From NCBI RefSeq assembly GCF_036320965.1, contig NC_092225.1, positions 55,232,637 through 55,296,636 on the forward strand: 64,000 nt of DNA. Reading direction: 5' to 3'. The translations under genes and the position numbers were made by a program. This stretch comes from Panulirus ornatus. Lineage: Eukaryota; Arthropoda; Malacostraca; Decapoda; Palinuridae. Below, piece by piece: positions 36,601-51,700 of the stretch (position 1 is the stretch's first letter; every line of letters starts with the position of its first letter). Below the pieces are notes generated by a model. That model did not search any database, was not told the origin of the DNA, and was given only the letters and a program-made list of their open reading frames with translations.

Positions 36601-39600
36601 AATCTGAGCAAAATATTACCCAGTCTAGGATTTTTCTTGATTTTTTTGAAAAAATAGATTTTCCTGAAAATTTCAGCATAGATCCTTGTACGTGTGCTGA
36701 ATGACAATCATTGGTTATAACCTTAACATTCGTGTAATTAGTCGAGTAATTAGTATATTAATATAATTAATTATAATTAATATTAAATATGTGGTTAAGC
36801 GCTCAATTTTACGAAATGCATTCTTTTGACTCGATATCCTTAATCACCATATAGAATACCACATATACCCTGAGTTTCATTAAAATCTGAAGAACTTGAA
36901 AATCTGAGCAAAATATTACCCTTGGCTATAGTCTAGGATTTTTCTTGATTTTTTTGAAAAATAGATTTTCCTGAAAATTTCAGCATAGATCCTTGTACGT
37001 GTGTTCAATGACAATCTTAGGTTTTAACCTTAAGATTCGTGTAATTAGTCGAGTAATTAGAATTTTAATATAATTAATTGTAATTAATATTAAATAAGTG
37101 GTTAGCGCTCAATTTTACGAAATGCAGTCTTTTGACTCGATATCCTTACTCACCATATAGAATACCACATATACCCTGAGTTTCAATAAAATCTGTAGAA
37201 CTTGAAAATCTGAGCAAAATATTACCCTAGGCTATAGTCTAGGATTTTTCTTGATTTTTTTGAAAAAATAGATTTTCCTGAAAATTTCTACATAGATCCT
37301 TGTACGTGTGTTGAATGATAATCTTTGGTTATAACCTTAAGATTCGTGTAATTAGTCGAGTAATTAGAATTTTAATATAATTAATTATAATTAATATTAA
37401 ATATGTGGTTAAGCGCTATATTTTACGAAATGCAGTCTTTTGACTCGATATCCTTAATCACCATATAGAATACCACATATACCCTGAGTTTCATTAATAT
37501 CTGAAGAACTTGAAAATCTGAGCAAAATATTTCTTAATCTTTTTGAAAATATAGATTTTCCTAAAAATTTCAGCATTGATACTTGTACGTGTGTTGAACG
37601 ACAATCTTTGGTTATAACCTTAAGATTCGTGTAATTAGTAGAGTAATTAGAATATCAATATAATTAATTATAATCAATATTGAATATGTGGTTAAGCGCT
37701 CAATTTTACGAAATGTAGTCTTTTGACTCGATATCCTTAATCACCATATATAATACCACATATACCCTGAATTTCATTAAAATCTAAAGAACTTGAAAAT
37801 CTGAGCAAAATATTACCTTAGGCTATAGCCTAGGATTTTTCTTGATGTTTTTCAAAAATAGATTTTCCTGAAAATTTCAGCACAGATCCTTGTATGTGTG
37901 CTGAATGACAATCATTGGTTATGACCTTAACATTCGTGTAATTACTCGAGTAATTAGTATATTGATATAATTAATTATGATTAATATCAAACATGTGGTT
38001 AAGCGCTCAATTTTACGAAATGCAGTCTTTTTACTCGATATCCTTAATCACCATATAGAATACCACATATACCCTGAGTTTCATTAAAATCTGAAGAACT
38101 TGAAAATCAGAGCAAAATATTACCCAAATTCAAAATATTGCCTAGGATTTTTCTTGATTTTTTTGAAAAAAAAGATTTTCCTGAAAATTTCAGCATAGAT
38201 CCTTGTACGTGTGTTGAATGACAATCTTTGGTTATAACCTTAAGATTCGTGTAATTAGTCGAGTAATTAGCATATTAATATAATTAATTATAATTAATAT
38301 TAAATATGTGGTTAAGTGCTCAATTTTACGAAATGCAGTCTTTTGACTCGATATTCTTAATCACCATATAGAATACCACATATACCCTGAGTTTCATTAA
38401 AATCTGAAGAACTTGAAAATCTGAGCAAAATATTACCCTAGGCATATTTACCCTAGGATTTTTCTTGATTTTTTTCAAAAATAGATTTTTCTGAAAATTT
38501 CAGCATAGATCCCTGTACGTGAGTTGAATGACAATATTTGTTTATAACCTTAAGATTCGTGTAAGTAGTCGAGTAATTAGCATATTAATATAATTATTTA
38601 TAATTAATATTATATAAGTGGTTAAGCGCTCAATTTTACGAAATGTAGTCTTTTGACTCGATATCCTTAATCACCATATAGAATACCACATATACCCTGA
38701 ATTTAATTAGAATCTGAAGAACATGAAAATCTGAGCAAAATATTACCCAAGCCTATAGCCTAGGATTTTTCTTGATTTTTTTGAAAAAATAGATTTTCCT
38801 GAAAATTTCACCATAGATCTTTGTACGTGAGTTGAATGACAATATTTGGTTATAACCTTAAGATTCGTGTAATTAGTCGAGTAATTAGCATATTAATATA
38901 ATTATTTATAATTAATATTATATATGTGGTTAAGCGCTCAATTTTACGAAATGTAGTCTTTTGACTCGATATCCTTAATCACCATATAGAATACCACATA
39001 TACCCTGAGTTTCATTAAAATCTGAAGAACTTGAAAATCTGAGCAAAATATTACCCAAGGCTATAGTCTAGGATTTTTCTTGATTTTTTTGAAAAAATAG
39101 ATTTTCCTGAAAATTTCAGCATAGATCCTTGTACGTGTGTTGAATGACAATCTTTGGTTATAACCTTAAGATTCGTGTAATTAGTCGAGTAATTAGCATA
39201 TTAATATAATTAATTATAAGTTAATATTAAATATGTGGTTAAGCGCTCAATTTTACGAAATGCAGTCTTTTGACTCGATATCCTTAATCACCATATAGAA
39301 TACCACATATACCCTGAGTTTCATTAAAATCTGAAGAACTTGAAAATCTGAGCAAAATATTACCCTAGCTAGGATTTTTCTTGATTTTTTTGAAAAAATA
39401 GATTTTCCTGAAAATTTCAGCATAGATCCTTGTACGTGTGTTGAATGACAATCTTTGGTTATAACCTTAAGATTCGTGTAATTAGTCGAGTAATTAGCAT
39501 ATTAATATAATTAATTTTAATTAATATTAAATATGTGGTTAAGCGCTCAATTTTACGAAATGCAGTCTTTTGACTCGATATCCTTAATCACCATATAGAA

Positions 39601-40689
39601 TACCACATATACCCTGAGTTTCATTAAAATCTGAAGAACTTGAAAATCTGAGCAAAATATTACCCAAGGCTATATCTAGGATTTTTCTTGATTTTTTTGA
39701 AAAAATAGATTTTCCTGAAAATTTCAGCATAGATCCTTGTACGTGTGCTGAATGACAATCTTTGGTTATAACCTTAACATTCGTGTAATTAGTCGAGTAA
39801 TTAATATATTAATATAATTAATTAAAGTTAATATTAAATATGTGGTTAAGCGCTCAATTTTACGAAATGCAGTCTTTTGACTCGATATCCTTAATCACCA
39901 TATAGAATACCACATATACCCTGAGTTTCATTAAAATCTGAAGAACTTGAAAATCTGAGCAAAATATTACCCTAGGATTTTTCTTGATTTTTTTGAAAAA
40001 ATAGATTTTCCTGAAAATTTCAGCATAGATCCTTGTACGTGTGTTGAATGACAATCTTTGGTTATAACCTTAAGATTCGTGTAATTAGTCGAGTAATTAG
40101 CATATTAATATAATTAATTTTAATTAATATTAAATATGTGGTTAAGCGCTCAATTTTACGAAATGCAGTCTTTTGACTCGATATCCTTAATCACCATAAA
40201 AAAATACCACATATACCCTGATTTTTCATTAAAATCTGAAGAACTTGAAAATCTGAGCAAAATATTACCCTAGGCATATTTTCCTAGGATTTTTCTTGTT
40301 TTTTTGAAAAAATAAAATTTTCCTGACAATTTCAGCATAGATCCCTGTACGTGTGTTGAATGACAATCTTTGGTTATAACCTTAAGATTCGTGTAATTAG
40401 TCGAGTAATTGCATATTAATATAATTAATTATAATTAATATTAAATATGTCGTTAAGCGCTCAAGTTTTACGAAATGCAGTCTTTTGACTCGATATCCTT
40501 AATCACCATATAGAAACACCAATATACCCTGAGTTTCATTAAAATCTGAAGAACTTGAAAATCTGAATAATATTACCCAACGCTGCTATAGCTGGGATTT
40601 TTCTTGATATTTTTGAAAAGAAATTTTCCTGAAAATTTCAGCATAGATCCTCGTACGTGTGTTGAATGACAATCTTTGGTTATAACCAT
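30609..40689 (-). repeat. Satellite family 2, reverse block 1
   Basis: Head-to-tail family 2 monomers in reverse orientation (GGTTAAGCGCTCAATTTTAC in every unit). The first half is very uniform. From about 34.3 kb marker variants (AATCAATATTGAATATG, ACCCAGTCTAGG, CCTTAACATTCG) appear in a repeated order about 1843 bp (6 monomers) apart. After about 37 kb monomers are more divergent, and some lack the palindrome segment (37530). Confidence 0.95.
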
Positions 40690-40789
40690 NNNNNNNNNNN
40701 NNNNNNNNNNNNNNNNNNNNNNNNNNNNNNNNNNNNNNNNNNNNNNNNNNNNNNNNNNNNNNNNNNNNNNNNNNNNNNNNNNNNNNNNN
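40690..40789. other. Assembly gap, 100 N (no flip)
   Basis: Exactly 100 N. Satellite is in the same reverse orientation on both sides. The sequence for about 500 bp before and 2 kb after it has extra small indels. Confidence 0.99.
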
Positions 40790-43700
40790 AAAAATTTCCT
40801 GAAAATTTCACCATAGATCCTTGTACGTGAGTTGAATGACAATCTTTGGTTATAACCTTAAGATTCGTGTAATTACTCGAGTAATTAGCATATTAATATA
40901 ATTAATTATAATTTAAAATTATGTGGTTAAGCGCTCAATTTTACGAAAGGTAGTCTTTTGACTCGATATCCTTAATCACCATATAGAATACCAGATATAC
41001 CCTGAATTTCATTAAAATCTGAAGAACTTGAATATCTGAGCAAAATATTACCCAAGGCTATAGTCTAGGATTTTTCTTGATTTTTTTGAAAAAATAGATT
41101 TTCCTGAAAATTTCAGCATAGATCCTCGTACGTTTGTTGAATGACAATCTTTGGTTATAACCTTAACATTCGTGTAATTAGTCGAGTAATTAGTATATTG
41201 ATATACTTAAATATTAATATTAAATATGTCGTTAAGCGCTCAATTTTACGAAATGCAGTCTTTTGACTGGATATCCTTAATCACCATATAGAATACCACA
41301 TATACCCTGAGTTTCATTAAAATCTGAAGAACTTGAAAATCTGAGCAAAATATTACCATAGGCATTATTTACCCTAGGATTTTTTCTGATTTTTTTTGAA
41401 AAAATAGATTTTTCTGAAAATTTCAGCAATAGATCCCTGTACGTGTGTTGAATGACAATCTTTGAGTTATAACCTTAAGATTCGTGAAATTAGTCGAGTA
41501 ATTACATATTAATATAATTAATTATAATTAGTATTAAAATATGTTGGTTAAGCGCTCAATTTTACGAAATGAAGTCTTTTGACTCGATATCCTTAATCAC
41601 CATATAGAATTACCACATATACCCTGAAGTTTCATTAAAATCTGAAGAACTTGAAAATCTGAGCAAATATTACCATAGGCATATTTACTCACGGATTTTA
41701 TCTTGATTTTTTTTGAAAAAATAGATTTTCGTGAAAAATTTCAGCATAGATCCTTGTACGTGGCTGAATGACAATCTTTGGTTATAACCTTAAACATTCG
41801 TGTAATTAGTCGAGTAATTAATAATTGATATAATTAATTATATAGTTAATATATAAATATGTAGTTAAGCGCTCAATTTTACGAAATGCATTCTTTTGAC
41901 TCGATATCCTTAATCACCATATAGAATACCACATATACCCTGAGTTTCATTAAAATCTGAAGAACTTGAAAATCTTAGCCCAAAAAATTACCCTAGGATT
42001 TTTCTTTTTTTGAAAATAATAGATTTTCCTGAAAATTTTAGCATAGATCCTTGTACTGTGTAGAATGACAACTTGGTTATAACCTTAAGATTTTTGGGGG
42101 TGATTTTCGAGTAAATTTGCATATTAAAAATAATTAATTTTAATTAAATTAAATATGTGGTGAAGCGCTCAATTTTACGAAATGCAGTCTTTTGGACTCG
42201 ATATCCTTAATCAAACCCTATAGAATACCACATATCCCTGATTTCATTAAAATCTGAAGAACTTGAAAAATGAGCAAAATTTTTAACCCCAAACTAAAGG
42301 GTTTTTCTTCATTTTTTTTGAAAAAATAGATTTTCCTGAAAATTTTCCCCATAGATCCTTGGGACATGTGTTGAATGACAATCTTTGGTTATAACCTAAG
42401 ATTCGTGTAATTTGTCAGTAATTAGCAAAATTTAAAATAATTAATTTTAAATTTAAAATTTAAAAATGGGGGTTTAAAACACTCACTTTTACAAATGCAG
42501 TCTTTGACCCCGATTTTCCTTAATCACCATATAGAATACCACATATACCCTGAATTTAATTAAATTCCTGAAGAACTTTAAAATCGAGCAAAATATTTCC
42601 CTAGACATATTTACCCTAGGGTTTTTCTTGATTTTTTTTAAAAAATAAATTTTTTCCTGAAAAAGCTATACTAGATTTTTCTTGATTTTTTGAAAAATGA
42701 TTTTCCTGAAAATTTCAGCATAGATCCTTTACGTGTGTTGAATGACAATCTTGGTTATAACCTTAAATTCGGTAATTAGTCGAGTATTACATATTAATAT
42801 AATTATATAATTAATATAAATATGTGGTTAAGCGCTCAATTTTACGAAATGCAGTCTTTTGACTCGATATCCTTAATCACCATATAGAATACCACATATA
42901 CCTGAGTTTCATTAAATCTGAAGAACTTGAAAATCTGAGCAAATATACCCTAGAGATTTTCTTGATTTTTTGAAAAAATAGATTTTCCTGAAATTTCAGC
43001 ATAGATCCTGTACGTGTGTTGAATGACAATCTTTGGTTATAACCTTAGATTCGTGTAATTAGTCGAGTAATTAGATATAATATATTAATTTAATTAATAT
43101 TAATATGTGGTTAAGCCTCAATTTTACGAAATGCAGTCTTTTGACTCGATATCCTTAATCACCATATAGAATACCATATACCTGATTCATTAAAATCTGA
43201 AGAACTTGAAAATTGAGCAAAATATTACCACTAGATTTTTCTTGATTTTTGAAAAAAATAGATTTCCTGAAAATTTCAGCATAGATCCTTACTGTGTTGA
43301 AGACAATCTTTGGTATAACCTTAAGATTCGTGTAATTAGTCGAGTAATAGATATTAATATATTAATTAATTAATATTAAATATGTGTTAAGCCTCAATTT
43401 TACGAAATGCAGTCTTTTGATCGATATCCTTATCACCATATAAATACCACATATACCTGAGTTTCATTAAAATCTGAAGAACTTGAAAATCTGAGCAAAT
43501 ATTACCACTAGGATTTTCTTGATTTTTTGAAAAATAATTTTCTGAAATTTCAGCATAGATCCTGTACGTGTGTTAATGACAATCTTTGGTTATAACCTTA
43601 AGATTCGTGTAATTAGTCGATAATTATTTAAATAATTAATTATATTAATATTAAATATGTGTTAAGCCTCATTACGAAATGCAGTCTTTGACTCGATATC

Positions 43701-46700
43701 TTAATCACCATATAGAATACCACATATACCCTGAGTTTATTAAAATCTGAAGAACTTGAAAATCTGAGCAAATATTACTAGGATTTCTTGATTTTTTTGA
43801 AAAATAGATTTTCCTGAAAATTTCAGCATAGACCGTACGTGTGTTGAATGACAATCTTGGTTATAACCTTAATGTAATTAGCAGTATTAAATTATAAATA
43901 TTAATTAATATAAAGTGTAGCTCAATTTACGAACAGTCTTGACCGATATCCTATCACATAGAATACACATAACCTGAGTTCATTAAATCGAAAACTTGAA
44001 TCTAGAAATTTACCAGAAAGATTTCTGATTTTGAAAAGATTTTCTGAAAATTAATAATCCTTACGTGGTGATGACAATCTTGTTTAACCTAATTCGTGTA
44101 TTAGTCGAGTAATTACATTAATAAATTATTAATATAAATGGTAAGCTCATTTTACAAATGCTTTTTGACTCATTCCTTATCACCATAGAATACCACATAT
44201 ACCTGATTTCATTAATCGAAGAACTAAATCTGAGAAAATTTCATTTTTGAAAAAAATATTCCTAATTAGCATAATCCTTGTACGTGTTGAATGACAATCT
44301 TTGGTTATAACCTTAAGATTCGTGTAATTAGTCGAGTAATTAGCATATTAATATAATTAATTATAATTAATATTAAATATGTGGTTAAGCGCTCAATTTT
44401 ACGAAATGCAGTCTTTTGACTCGATATCCTTAATCACCATATAGAATACCACATATACCCTGAATTTCATTAAAATCTGAAGAACTTGAAAATCTGAGCA
44501 AAATATTACCCAAGTACCTAGGATTTTTCTTGATTTTTTTGAAAAAATAGATTTTCCTGAAAATTTCAGCATAGATCCTCGTACGTGTGTTGAATGACAA
44601 TCTTTGGTTATAACCTTAAGATTCGTGTAATTAGTCGAGTAATTAGCATATTAATATAATTAATTATAATTAATATTAAATATGTGGTTAAGCGCTCAAT
44701 TTTACGAAATGCAGTCTTTTGACTCGATATCCTTAATCACCATATAGAATACCACATATACCCTGAGTTTCATTAAAATCTGAAGAACTTGAAAATCTGA
44801 GCAAAATATTACCCTAGGCATATTTACCCTAGGATTTTTCTTGATTTTTTTGAACAAAATAAATTTTCCTGAAAATTTCAGCATAGATCCCTGTACGTGT
44901 GTTGAATGACAATCTTTGGATATAACCTTAAGATTCGTGTAATTAGTCGAGTAATTAGCATATTAATATAATTAACCATAATTAATATTAAATATGTGGT
45001 TAAGCGCTCAATTTTACGAAATGAAGTCTTTTGACTCGATATCCTTAATCACCATATAGAATACCACATATACCCTGAGTTTAATTAAAATCTGAAGAAC
45101 TTGAAAATTTGAGCAAAATATTACCCAAGCCTATAGCCTAGGATTTTTCTTGATTTTTTTGAAAAAATAGATTTTCCTGAAAATTTCACCATAGATCCTT
45201 GTACGTGAGTTGAATGACAATATTTGGTTATAACCTTAAGATTCGTGTAATTAGTCGAGTAATTAGCATATTAAATAATTAATTATAATTAATATTGTAT
45301 ATGTGGTTAAGCGCTCAATTTTACGAAATGCAGTCTTTTGACTCGATATCCTTAATCACCATATATAATACCACATATACCCTGAATTTCATTAAAATCT
45401 AAAGAACTTTAAAATCTGAGCAAAATATTACCTTAGGCTATAGCCTAGGATTTTTCTTGATGTTTTTCAAAAATAGATTTTCGTGAAAATTTCAGCACAG
45501 ATCCTTGTATGTGTGCTGAATGACAATCATTGGTTATGACCTTAACATTCGTGTAATTACTCGAGTAATTAGTATATTGATATAATTAATTATGATTAAT
45601 ATCAAACATGTGGTTAAGCGTTCAATTTTACGAAATGCAGTCTTTTTACTCGATATCCTTAATCACCATATAGAATACCACATATACCCTGAGTTTCATT
45701 AAAATCTGAAGAACTTGAAAATCAGAGCAAAATATTACCCAAATTCAAAATATTGCCTAGGATTTTTCTTGATTTTTTTGAAAAAAAAGATTTTCCTGAA
45801 AATTTAAGCATAGATCCTTGTAAGTGTGTTGAATGACAATCTTTGGTTATAACTTTAAGATTCGTGTAATTAGTCGAGTAATTAGCATATTAATATAACT
45901 AATTATAATTAATATCAAATATGTGGTTAAGCGCTCAATTTTACGAAATGCAGTCTTTTGACTCGATATTCTTAATCACCATATAGAATACCACATACAC
46001 CCTGAGTTTCATTAAAATCTGAAGAACTTGAAAATCTGAGCAAAATATTACCCTAGGCATATTTACCCTAGGATTTTTCTTGATTTTTTTCAAAAATAGA
46101 TTTTCTGAAAATTTCAGCATAGATCCCTGTATGTGTGTTGAATGACAATCTTTGGTTATAACATTAAGATTCGTGTAATTAGTCGAGTAATCAGCATATT
46201 AATATAATTAATTAAAATTAATATTAAATATGTGGTTAAGCGCTCAATTTTACGAAATGCAGTCTTTTGACTCGATATCCTTAATCACACATATAGAATA
46301 CCACATATACCCTGAATTTCATTAAAATCTGAAGAACTTGAAAATCTGAGCAAAATATTACCCAAGGCTATAGCCTAGGATTTTTCTTGATTTTTTTGAA
46401 AAAATAAATTTTCCTGAAAATTTCAGCATAGATCCCTGTACGTGTGTTGAATGACAATCTTTGGTTATAACCTTAAGATTCGTGTAATTAGTCGAGTAAT
46501 TAGCATATTAATATAATTAATTATAATTAATATTAAATATGTGGTTAAGCGCTCAATTTTACGAAATGCAGTCTTTTGACTCGATATCCTTAATCACCAT
46601 ATAGAATACCACATATACCCTGAGTTTCATTAAAATCTGAAGAACTTGAAAATCTGAGCAAAATATTACCCTAGGCTATTACCCTAGGATTTTTCTTGAT

Positions 46701-48648
46701 TTTTTTGAAAAAATAGATTTTTCTGAAAATTTCAGCATAGATCCCTGTACGTGTGTTGAATGACAATCTTTGGTTATAACCTTAAGATTCGTGTAATTAG
46801 TCGAGTAATTACCATATTAATATAATTAATTATAATTAATATCAAATATGTGGTTAAGTGCTCAATTTTACGAAATGCAGTCTTTTGACTCGATATCCTT
46901 AATCACCATATAGAATACCACATATACCCTGAGTTTCATTAAAATCTGAAGAACTTGAAAATCTGAGCAAAATATTACCCAACGCTGCTATAGCCTAGGA
47001 TTTTTCTTGATTTTTTTGAAAAAATAAATTTTCCTGAAAATTTCAGCATAGATCCTCGTACGTGTGTTGAATGACAATCTTTGGTTATAACCTTAAGATT
47101 CGTGTAATTAGTCGAGTAATTAGCATATTAATATAATTAATTATAATCAATATTGAATATGTGGTTAAGCGCTCAATTTTACGAAATGCAGTCTTTTGAC
47201 TCGATATCCTTAATCACCATATAGAATACCACATATACCCTGAGTTTCATTAAAATCTGAAGAACTTGAAAATTTGAGCAAAATATTACCCAAGCCTATG
47301 GCCTAGGATTTTTCTTGATTTTTTTGAAAAAAAAAAATTCCTGAAAATTTCACCATAGATCCTTGTACGTGAGTTGAATGACAATATTTGGTTATAACCT
47401 TAAGATTCGTGTAATTAGTCGAGTAATTAGCATATTAATATAAGTATTTATAATTAATATTATATGTGGTTAAGCGCTCAATTTTACGAAAGGTAGTCTT
47501 TTGACTCGATATCCTTAGTCACCATATAGAATACCACATATACCCTGAATTTCATTAAAATCTGAAGAACTTGAAAATCTGAGCAAAATATTACCCTAGG
47601 CTACTATGTCTAGGATTTTCTTGATTTTTTTGAAAAATAGATTTTCCTGAAAATTTCTACATAGATCCTTGTACGTGTGTTTTAATGATAATCTTTGGTT
47701 ACAACCTTAAGATTCGTGTAATTAGTCGAGTAATTAGAATTTTAAATAATTAATTATAATTAATATTAAATATGTGGTTAAGCGCTCAATTTTACGAAAT
47801 GCAGTCTTTGACTCGATATCCTTAATCACCATATAGAATACCACATATACCCTGAGTTTCATTAATATCTGAAGAACTTGAAAATACTGAGCAAAATATT
47901 TCTTCATCTTTTTGAAAATATATATTTTCCTAAAAATTTCAGCATTGATACTTGTACGTGTCTTGAACGACAATCTTTGGTTATACCTTAAGATCGTGTA
48001 ATTAGTCGAGTAATTAGCATATCAATATAATTAATTATAATTAATATTGTATATGTGGTTAAGCGCTCAATTTTACGAAATGCAGTCTTTTGACTCGATA
48101 TCCTTAATCACCATATATAATACCACATATACCCTGAATTTCATTAAAATCTAAAGAACTTGAAAATCTGAGCAAAATTTACCCTACGCTAAGATTTTTC
48201 TTGATTTTTTTGAAAAAATAGATTTTTCCTGAAAAAATTTTAGCATAGATCCTTGTACGTGTGTTGAATGACAATCTTTGGTTATAACCTTAAGATTTTG
48301 TGTAATTAGTCGAGTAATTAGCATATTAATATAATTAATTTAATTAATATTAAATATGTGGTTAAGCACTCACTTTTACGAAATGCAGTCTTTTGACTCG
48401 ATATCCTTAATCACCATATAGAATACCACATATACCCTGAATTTAATTAAAAATCTGAAGAACTTGAAAATCTGAGCAAAATATTACCCTAGGCATATTT
48501 ACCCTAGGATTTTTCTTGATTTTTTTGAAAAAATAAATTTTTCCTGAAATTTCAGCATAGATCCCTGTAGTGTGTTGAATGACAATCTTTGGTTATAACC
48601 TTAAGATTCGTGTAATTAGTCGAGTAATTAGCATATTAATATAATTAA
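40790..48648 (-). repeat. Satellite family 2, reverse block 2
   Basis: Reverse-orientation family 2 monomers. The stretch 41.3-44.3 kb is degraded by many one-base indels (listed separately). From 44.3 kb the monomers are normal again and share unusual variants with 37.8-38.5 kb at a fixed offset of 7615 bp. Confidence 0.93.
41300..44280 (-). other. Low-quality or degraded satellite stretch
   Basis: Family 2 monomers here carry many single-base insertions (41.4-42.6 kb) and then mostly single-base deletions (42.7-44.28 kb), worst at 43,870-44,270. Homopolymers and runs are shortened everywhere without matching substitutions. At about 44,280 the sequence snaps back to the clean consensus. This pattern fits uncorrected long-read consensus better than natural decay. 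Confidence 0.75.
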
Positions 48649-48748
48649 NNNNNNNNNNNNNNNNNNNNNNNNNNNNNNNNNNNNNNNNNNNNNNNNNNNN
48701 NNNNNNNNNNNNNNNNNNNNNNNNNNNNNNNNNNNNNNNNNNNNNNNN
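48649..48748. other. Assembly gap, 100 N (orientation flips)
   Basis: Exactly 100 N. Monomers are reverse on the left and forward on the right. The first 350 bp on the right are heavily corrupted. Confidence 0.99.
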
Positions 48749-51700
48749 GGTAAAAATGAGAAACTATTTCGAAAATTAAAAAATTTTTTAATATTTATAT
48801 AATAAAATTATTATTATCAAAATTTCTCGACTAAAACACGAATCTTAAGGTTATAACCAAAATTGTCATAAAAGAAAAGGTCTATGCAATTTTGGAAAAA
48901 TCTTTTTTTTTCAAAAAAATAAAAAACCAGGTATAGCTAGGGTAATTTTTTGTCAGAATTCCGGGCTTCAGTTTTTAAAGAAAAACTGGGTTAGGGGATC
49001 TATAGGTTATTAAGGAAAAAGTCAAAAGACTGATTTAAATGAGCCTTAACCATATTTAATAATTTAAATTATTAATCTAACCGTAACTACACGAATCTTA
49101 ATGTTATAACCAAAGATTGTCATTCAACACACGTACAAGGAACTATGCTGAAATTTTCAGGAAAATCTATTTTTTCAAAAAAATAAGAAAAATCCTGGGA
49201 AATATTTTGCTCAGATTTTCAAGTTCTTCAGATTTAATTGAAACTCAGGGTATATGTGGTATTCTATATGGTGATTAAGGATATCGAGTCAAAAGACTGC
49301 ATTTCGTAAAATTGAGCGCTTAACCACATATTTAATATTAATTATAATTAATTATATTAATATGCTAATTACTCGACTAATTACACGAATCTTAAGGTTA
49401 TAACCAAAGATTGTCATTCAACACACGTACAAGGATCTATGCTGAAATTTTCAGGAAAATCTATTTTTTCAAAAAAATCAAGAAAAATCCTAGGCTATAG
49501 CCTTGGGTAATATTTTGCTCAGATTTTCAAGTTCTTCAGATTTTAATGAAACTCAGGGTATATGTGGTATTCTATATGGTGATTAAGGATATCGAGTCAA
49601 AAGACTGCATTTCGTAAAATTGAGCGCTTAACACATATTTAATATTAATTATAATTAATTATATTAATATGCTAATTACTCGACTAATTACACGAATCTT
49701 AAGGTTATAACCAAAGATTGTCATTCAACACACGTACAAGGATCTATGCTGAAATTTTCAGGAAAATCTATTTTTTCAAAAAAATCAAGAAAAATCCTAG
49801 GCTATAGCCTAGGGTTATATTTTGCTCAGATTTTCAAGTCTTCAGATTTTAATGAAACTCAGGGTATATGTGGTATTCTATATGGTGATTAAGGATATCG
49901 AGTCAGAAGACTGCATTTCGTAAAATTGAGCGCTTAAACACATATTTAATATTAATTATAATTAATTATATTAATATGCTACTTACTCGACTAATTACAC
50001 GAATCTTAAGGTTATAACCAAAGATTGTCATTCAACACACGTACAAGGATCTATGCTGAAATTTTCAGGAAAATCTATTTTTTCAAAAAAATCAAGAAAA
50101 ATCCTAGGCTATAGCCTAGGGTAATATTTTGCTCAGATTTTCAAGTTCTTCAGATTTTAATGAAACTCAGGGTATATGTGGTATTCTATATGGTGATTAA
50201 GGATATCGAGTCAAAAGACTGCATTTAGTAAAATTGAGCGCTTAACCACATATTTAAAATAAATTATAATTAATTATATTAATATGCTAATTACTCGACT
50301 AATTACACGAATCTTAAGGTTATAACCAAAGATTGTCATTCAACACACGTACAAGGTTCTATGCTGAAATTTTCAGGAAAATCTATTTTTTCAAAAAAAT
50401 CAAGAAAAATCCTAGGCTATAGCCTAGGGTAATATTTTGCTCAGATTTTCAAGTTCTTCATATTTTAATGAAACTCAGGGTATATGTGGTATTCTATATG
50501 GTGATTAAGGATATCGAGTCAAAAGACTGCATTTAGTAAGATTGAGCGCTTAACCACATATTTAAAATAAATTATAATTAATTATATTAATATGCTAATT
50601 ACTCGACTAATTACACGAATCTTAAGGTTATAACCAAAGATTGTCATTCAACACACGTACAAGGATCTATGCTGAAATTTTCAGGAAAATCTATTTTTTC
50701 AAAAAAATCAAAAAAAATCATAGGCTATAGCCTAGGGTAATATTTTGCTCAGATTTTCAAGTTCTTCAGATTTTAATGAAACTCAGGGTATATGTGGTAT
50801 TCTATATGGTGATTAAGGATATCGAGTCAAAAGACTGCATTTCGTAAAATTGAGCGCTTAACCACATATTTAAAATTAATTATAATTAATTATATTAATA
50901 TGCTAATTACTCGACTAATTACACGAATCTTAAGGTTATAACCAAAGATTGTCATTCAACACACGTACAAGGATCTATGCTGAAATTTTCAGGAAAATCT
51001 ATTTTTTCAAAAAAATCAAGAAAAATCCTAGGCTATAGCCTAGGGTAATATTTTGCTCAGATTTTCAAGTTCTTCAGATTTTAATGAAACTCAGGGTATA
51101 TGTGGTATTCTATATGGTGATTAAGGATATCGAGTCAAAAGACTGCATTTAGTAAAATTGAGCGCTTAACCACATATTTAAAATAAATTATAATTAATTA
51201 TATTAATATGCTAATTACTCGACTAATTACACGAATCTTAAGGTTATAACCAAAGATTGTCATTCAACACACGTACAAGGATCTATGCTGAAATTTTCAG
51301 GAAAATCTATTTTTTCAAAAAAATCAAGAAAAATCCTAGGCTATAGCCTAGGGTAATATTTTGCTCAGATTTTCAAGTTCTTCAGATTTTAATGAAACTC
51401 AGGGTATATGTGGTATTCTATATGGTGATTAAGGATATCGAGTCAAAAGACTGCATTTAGTAAAATTGAGCGCTTAACCACATATTTAAAATAAATTATA
51501 ATTAATTATATTAATATGCTAATTACTCGACTAATTACACGAATCTTAAGGTTATAACCAAAGATTGTCATTCAACACACGTACAAGGATCTATGCTGAA
51601 ATTTTCAGGAAAATCTATTTTTTCAAAAAAATCAAAAAAAATCATAGGCTATAGCCTAGGGTAATATTTTGCTCAGATTTTCAAGTTCTTCAGATTTTAA

